DNA of 8,921 nucleotides from DATDPY01 sp964395765 (GTDB lineage Bacteria; Bacteroidota; Bacteroidia; Cytophagales; Cyclobacteriaceae), in NCBI GenBank assembly GCA_964395765.1, contig CAYNCU010000182.1:1-8921 (forward strand), written 5' to 3'. Made by a program: the position numbers and the translations under genes. Below, piece after piece: positions 6,642 through 8,921 of the stretch. Below the pieces are notes generated by a model. It searched no databases, was not told where the DNA came from, and saw nothing but the letters and a program-made list of their open reading frames with translations. Numbering within the stretch: the first letter of the stretch is position 1; each line of letters begins with the position of its first letter.

Positions 6642-8534
6642 TCAGTTCCCTGGGTCTAACTCCACATCGATTTCCACCGGCACTTCCACGTTGACCTCTG
6701 TATTGACATTCGTATTGACCCCAATATTCTGTTCGAGATCGATTTCCTTTTTCTTATACTGCCCGATGGGATCGGTAACCAAAATAGCTTTGTCGTCTTT
6801 CTTTACGCGCAACATGTAATTCCCGTTTTCATCGGAAATGGTCCCGATGGTCTTGCCCTTGATAAAAACATTCATCGAACCTAAAGGCATGTGGTCACCT
6901 GCGGAAGTAATTTTTCCCTTGATCAATATTTCGTCACTGGGTACCTTATTAATAGAATCGGATTTCACAACAACGACATTCCGGTCTTTTTGTACATCTA
7001 CCTTAACGTTTACATTCACAATGCTGTCATCCTTTCCTGCCTGGCCCTTGTAAACATAATTATTCGACCCTTCGTTCATCGCGATATTTATTTTCTTTCG
7101 GTTGTTGATTTCTACTTCAACGGTCTGATACCCGGGCCTGGAAAAGACGAGCGCTTTATCATTTTTGTTTACTTCCAGCCTGTATTCGCCGTTCTTATCA
7201 GAAATGGTGCCGTCGGTCCTGCCTTTAATCAGGATGTCCACCCTGGGAAGCGGTTTGTCATCGATCTGCGACGTTACTCTACCGCTGATCGTTATATTAT
7301 CCACAGCCTGGGCGGCCTTGTATTGCATGGATTCTGTTTTATCGTTACCAGATGCCATTTCCGTGGCCACCGTTTCGGGAGAATCCGGTTGATTACCCGT
7401 GTCTCCCCGTTTAAGAAAAATATTCAGCAGCTGATCGCCTTTTACGCTTACTTCCTTTCTTTCATAACCAACCGCACTGATCACAAGCGTAGTATTTTCA
7501 GTCTCCCCGGATTTTATTGAAAATTCCCCGTTCAAATCGGTGAATACTCCGGATTGGTTTCCTTTGAGGTAAACTACCGCCCGCGGTATTGGTTTCTGGT
7601 CTTCAGCGGAAATTACTTTTCCTTTAATTGTAATTCCGTCAGCGGGTAATAGGGGGGCAGTGTATTTTTTCTGTGCTATTAAAAGGATTATCAGCAGGGT
7701 CAGGGGAAGGATAGCAAGCTTTTTTATGATCGGGAAACGGTTCAGGTTATTTTTTTTCATCATGACGATCCTGTTCTTCAATTGTGAAACATGCAGGGCA
7801 CTGGCAAGTGAAGGAACCGGCTTTTTATCAGCCAGGCGTACCATGGCCATCTGGTAACTTTCGATGTCGGGAAATTCACTGATCACCTTATGGTCGGCCA
7901 TGTATTCCAGGTTGATACGTACGGCCTTTTTCAGGTAATGCGCCACGGGATTGAACCACTGGAATATATAGGCCAGTTCGGCGACCAGCAAATCAACGGT
8001 ATGCCATTCCCGGATGTGGACTTTTTCATGTTCCAGGATGGCCGGCAGATCAGGGCTGGATGTCAGGCTTTCCGGAATGATGATCTTATTGAAAAATGAA
8101 AACGGTGTTACATTTTTCCTGGTTACGACAACTTCCTGGCTATTGAGGATCCGCGGTGAACCTTTACGGATAATTCTATATACAGAAAAATAACCCAATA
8201 GTAACCGTATAACCAGGAATAGGCCAAGCAGGCAATAACCATATAAGGCGATATCTTCCAGTAGCCCTGTTACATCACGGTTGTTCGCCGTAACGGTTAT
8301 GGCTGTGCCGGGATTCAGGGAGCTTACCGGGCCGGGAACCAGCGGGTAGGGTACTGGCTTTCCCGGAAATTTCAAAATGATCAGGGGAATCAGAAAACCC
8401 GCTGCAAAAATAAAGAGGAGGTAAAAACGGTTAAACAGAAATTGTTTCTCCTTCCGGAAAAGGAAATAATAAAGGGCGTAAAAACCTGCGAAGATTATTC
8501 CTACTTTCAGCAGGTAAAGAATTAAAGCCGGCAT
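6642..8534 (-). CDS. M56 (BlaR1/MecR1-type) membrane metallopeptidase with three CarboxypepD_reg-like domains
   Basis: A 630-residue membrane sensor-protease. Helices are at about 4-26, 36-54, 96-117 and 268-287. The loop between helices 3 and 4 carries the zinc motif HEKVH (169-173), the downstream WFNP (193-196), and EYMAD (210-214) supplying the third zinc ligand Glu210. The catalytic core therefore looks intact. By analogy with BlaR1 this loop is cytoplasmic and cleaves or inactivates the partner repressor. The part after helix 4 should be periplasmic. Instead of a penicillin-binding sensor it holds three carboxypeptidase-regulatory-like domains at about 301-376, 413-487 and 535-603, joined by polar linkers, one containing the alternating run VNVNVKVDV (506-514). 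It ends in five tetrapeptide repeats (607-626). No TonB C-terminal domain is seen. The start is 1 nt after the repressor stop (TGAcATG), so translation is probably coupled. The inducing signal is unknown. Confidence 0.92.
   Translation of the reverse strand: MPALILYLLKVGIIFAGFYALYYFLFRKEKQFLFNRFYLLFIFAAGFLIPLIILKFPGKPVPYPLVPGPVSSLNPGTAITVTANNRDVTGLLEDIALYGYCLLGLFLVIRLLLGYFSVYRIIRKGSPRILNSQEVVVTRKNVTPFSFFNKIIIPESLTSSPDLPAILEHEKVHIREWHTVDLLVAELAYIFQWFNPVAHYLKKAVRINLEYMADHKVISEFPDIESYQMAMVRLADKKPVPSLASALHVSQLKNRIVMMKKNNLNRFPIIKKLAILPLTLLIILLIAQKKYTAPLLPADGITIKGKVISAEDQKPIPRAVVYLKGNQSGVFTDLNGEFSIKSGETENTTLVISAVGYERKEVSVKGDQLLNIFLKRGDTGNQPDSPETVATEMASGNDKTESMQYKAAQAVDNITISGRVTSQIDDKPLPRVDILIKGRTDGTISDKNGEYRLEVNKNDKALVFSRPGYQTVEVEINNRKKINIAMNEGSNNYVYKGQAGKDDSIVNVNVKVDVQKDRNVVVVKSDSINKVPSDEILIKGKITSAGDHMPLGSMNVFIKGKTIGTISDENGNYMLRVKKDDKAILVTDPIGQYKKKEIDLEQNIGVNTNVNTEVNVEVPVEIDVELDPGN
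6657..6716 (-). repeat. In-frame 12-bp repeats coding five tetrapeptides at the M56 C-terminus
   Basis: Residues 607-626 of the M56 protein read NTNV, NTEV, NVEV, PVEI, DVEL. The underlying DNA shows 12-bp units such as GTATTGACATTC followed by GTATTGACC (plus-strand reading, 6700-6720). Alternating polar and beta-branched residues predict a beta strand rather than a helix. The repeat is inside the reading frame and keeps it open. Confidence 0.6.
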
Positions 8535-8535
8535 G

Positions 8536-8895
8536 TCAATTTTCTTTTTTGATAAGCTTAATGATTTCTTCCAGTTCTTCGGGTTTCAGGTTATGATCCT
8601 GAATAAAAAATGACACTGCATTTTTATAGGAATCGTCAAAGTAGTCTTTGATGATCCGCTGCATGAATACTTTCCTGTAATCTTCCCTCGAAACCAGCGG
8701 GAAGTATTCATACGTATTTCCATATTGTTTATACCCGATAACCTTTTTTTCCTGCAAGGTCCGGATGAGGGAGGAGACCGTGTTATAATGCGGTTTTGGT
8801 TTCGGGTACTTCGCAAGGATATCTTTCACATACCCCTTCTCCATTTCCCAGAGAATTTTCATGAGTTCTTCTTCTTTTCGTGTGAGCCTTTTCAT
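8536..8895 (-). CDS. BlaI/MecI/CopY-family transcriptional repressor
   Basis: A 119-residue winged-helix repressor of normal length for the Penicillinase_R family. It opens with LTRKEEELMKILWEMEKG (4-21), the classical first helix of BlaI-type proteins. The recognition helix region is YNTVSSLIRTLQEKKVIG (37-54), followed by a wing (about 55-65). Residues 72-119 form the helical dimerisation region ending in EELEEIIKLIKKEN. In the known family the dimer binds operators near its own promoter and is inactivated by proteolysis by its M56 partner; the partner is encoded 1 nt downstream here. The promoter region is mostly outside the window: only 26 bp upstream remain, showing no Shine-Dalgarno site. 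Target genes are likely to include this operon; any link to antibiotic resistance is unsupported. Confidence 0.93.
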   Translation of the reverse strand: MKRLTRKEEELMKILWEMEKGYVKDILAKYPKPKPHYNTVSSLIRTLQEKKVIGYKQYGNTYEYFPLVSREDYRKVFMQRIIKDYFDDSYKNAVSFFIQDHNLKPEELEEIIKLIKKEN

Positions 8896-8899
8896 AGGG

Positions 8900-8919
8900 T
8901 TATCTGATTTACAGGATAA
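8900..8919. promoter_or_regulatory. Short imperfect palindrome just upstream of the repressor start
   Basis: TTATC at 8900-8904 and GATAA at 8915-8919 are inverted copies with a 10-bp centre, ending 5 bp before the repressor ATG. An autoregulatory operator would be expected in this area for a BlaI-type gene. The match is only 5 bp per arm and the canonical TACA/TGTA arrangement is not present as a full dyad. On the minus strand the same bases can also be read as two 9-mers, ATCCTGTAA and ATCAGATAA. The window ends at 8921, so the site cannot be judged fully. Confidence 0.2.
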
Positions 8920-8921
8920 AT

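Noticed and set aside
6891..7520. A 209-codon open frame on the plus strand opposite the M56 gene
   Set aside because: It lies wholly antisense to a well-supported gene with intact catalytic motifs and recognisable domains. Its own translation shows no family features, and it is readily explained as a chance open frame opposite a long gene.
6642..8895. Beta-lactam resistance operon (blaI-blaR1)
   Set aside because: The repressor and protease families match, but the penicillin-binding sensor domain is missing and no beta-lactamase or PBP2a gene is present, so a resistance role is not supported.

Overview
The window looks like chromosomal DNA of a Bacteroidota member, probably an environmental Bacteroidales-like lineage. 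The reasons are three roughly 800-residue FtsX/MacB-type permeases ending in NP-x-E-x-LR-[YH]-E, a BlaI/M56-peptidase pair, carboxypeptidase-regulatory-like (CarboxypepD_reg) beta-sandwich domains, AT-rich leaders without clear Shine-Dalgarno sites, and intergenic regions full of short degenerate repeats. These are family-level impressions; no database search was possible.

Layout. Positions 1-55 are the tail of a plus-strand permease gene. A 215-bp repeat-bearing gap follows, then a complete plus-strand permease (271-2685). Everything from 2834 to 8895 is on the minus strand. In transcription order it is: a BlaI/MecI-type repressor (8895-8536); an M56 (BlaR1/MecR1-type) membrane metallopeptidase with three tandem CarboxypepD_reg-like domains, starting 1 nt after the repressor stop; a small lipoprotein carrying one more such domain (6520-6149); a secreted LolA-like protein with an apparent TTG start (5974-5225); and, 6 nt further, another FtsX-type permease (5218-2834) that converges on the plus-strand permease. 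No ABC ATPase gene, tRNA, rRNA, CRISPR array or transposase gene was seen.

How the parts may work together. The repressor and M56 protein form a recognisable signal-transduction pair: by analogy with BlaR1/BlaI, the periplasmic part senses something and the cytoplasmic zinc-protease loop inactivates the repressor. The penicillin-binding sensor of classical BlaR1 is absent and replaced by three beta-sandwich domains plus a tail of five tetrapeptide repeats. The lipoprotein downstream carries a related single domain. The LolA-like protein and the adjacent permease resemble, at fold level, the periplasmic carrier plus LolC/E-type permease of lipoprotein trafficking; that comparison is inference.

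The least explained DNA is intergenic. Two repeat types recur: (a) GAAGTCG-like heptads at 190-232, 2717-2766 and 6554-6588, and (b) CGCWGAG-type inverted arms at 89-176 and 6029-6114. Two heptad arrays run into an identical 14-mer (GATTTCGTTCATTA) lying 25-29 nt before a start codon.
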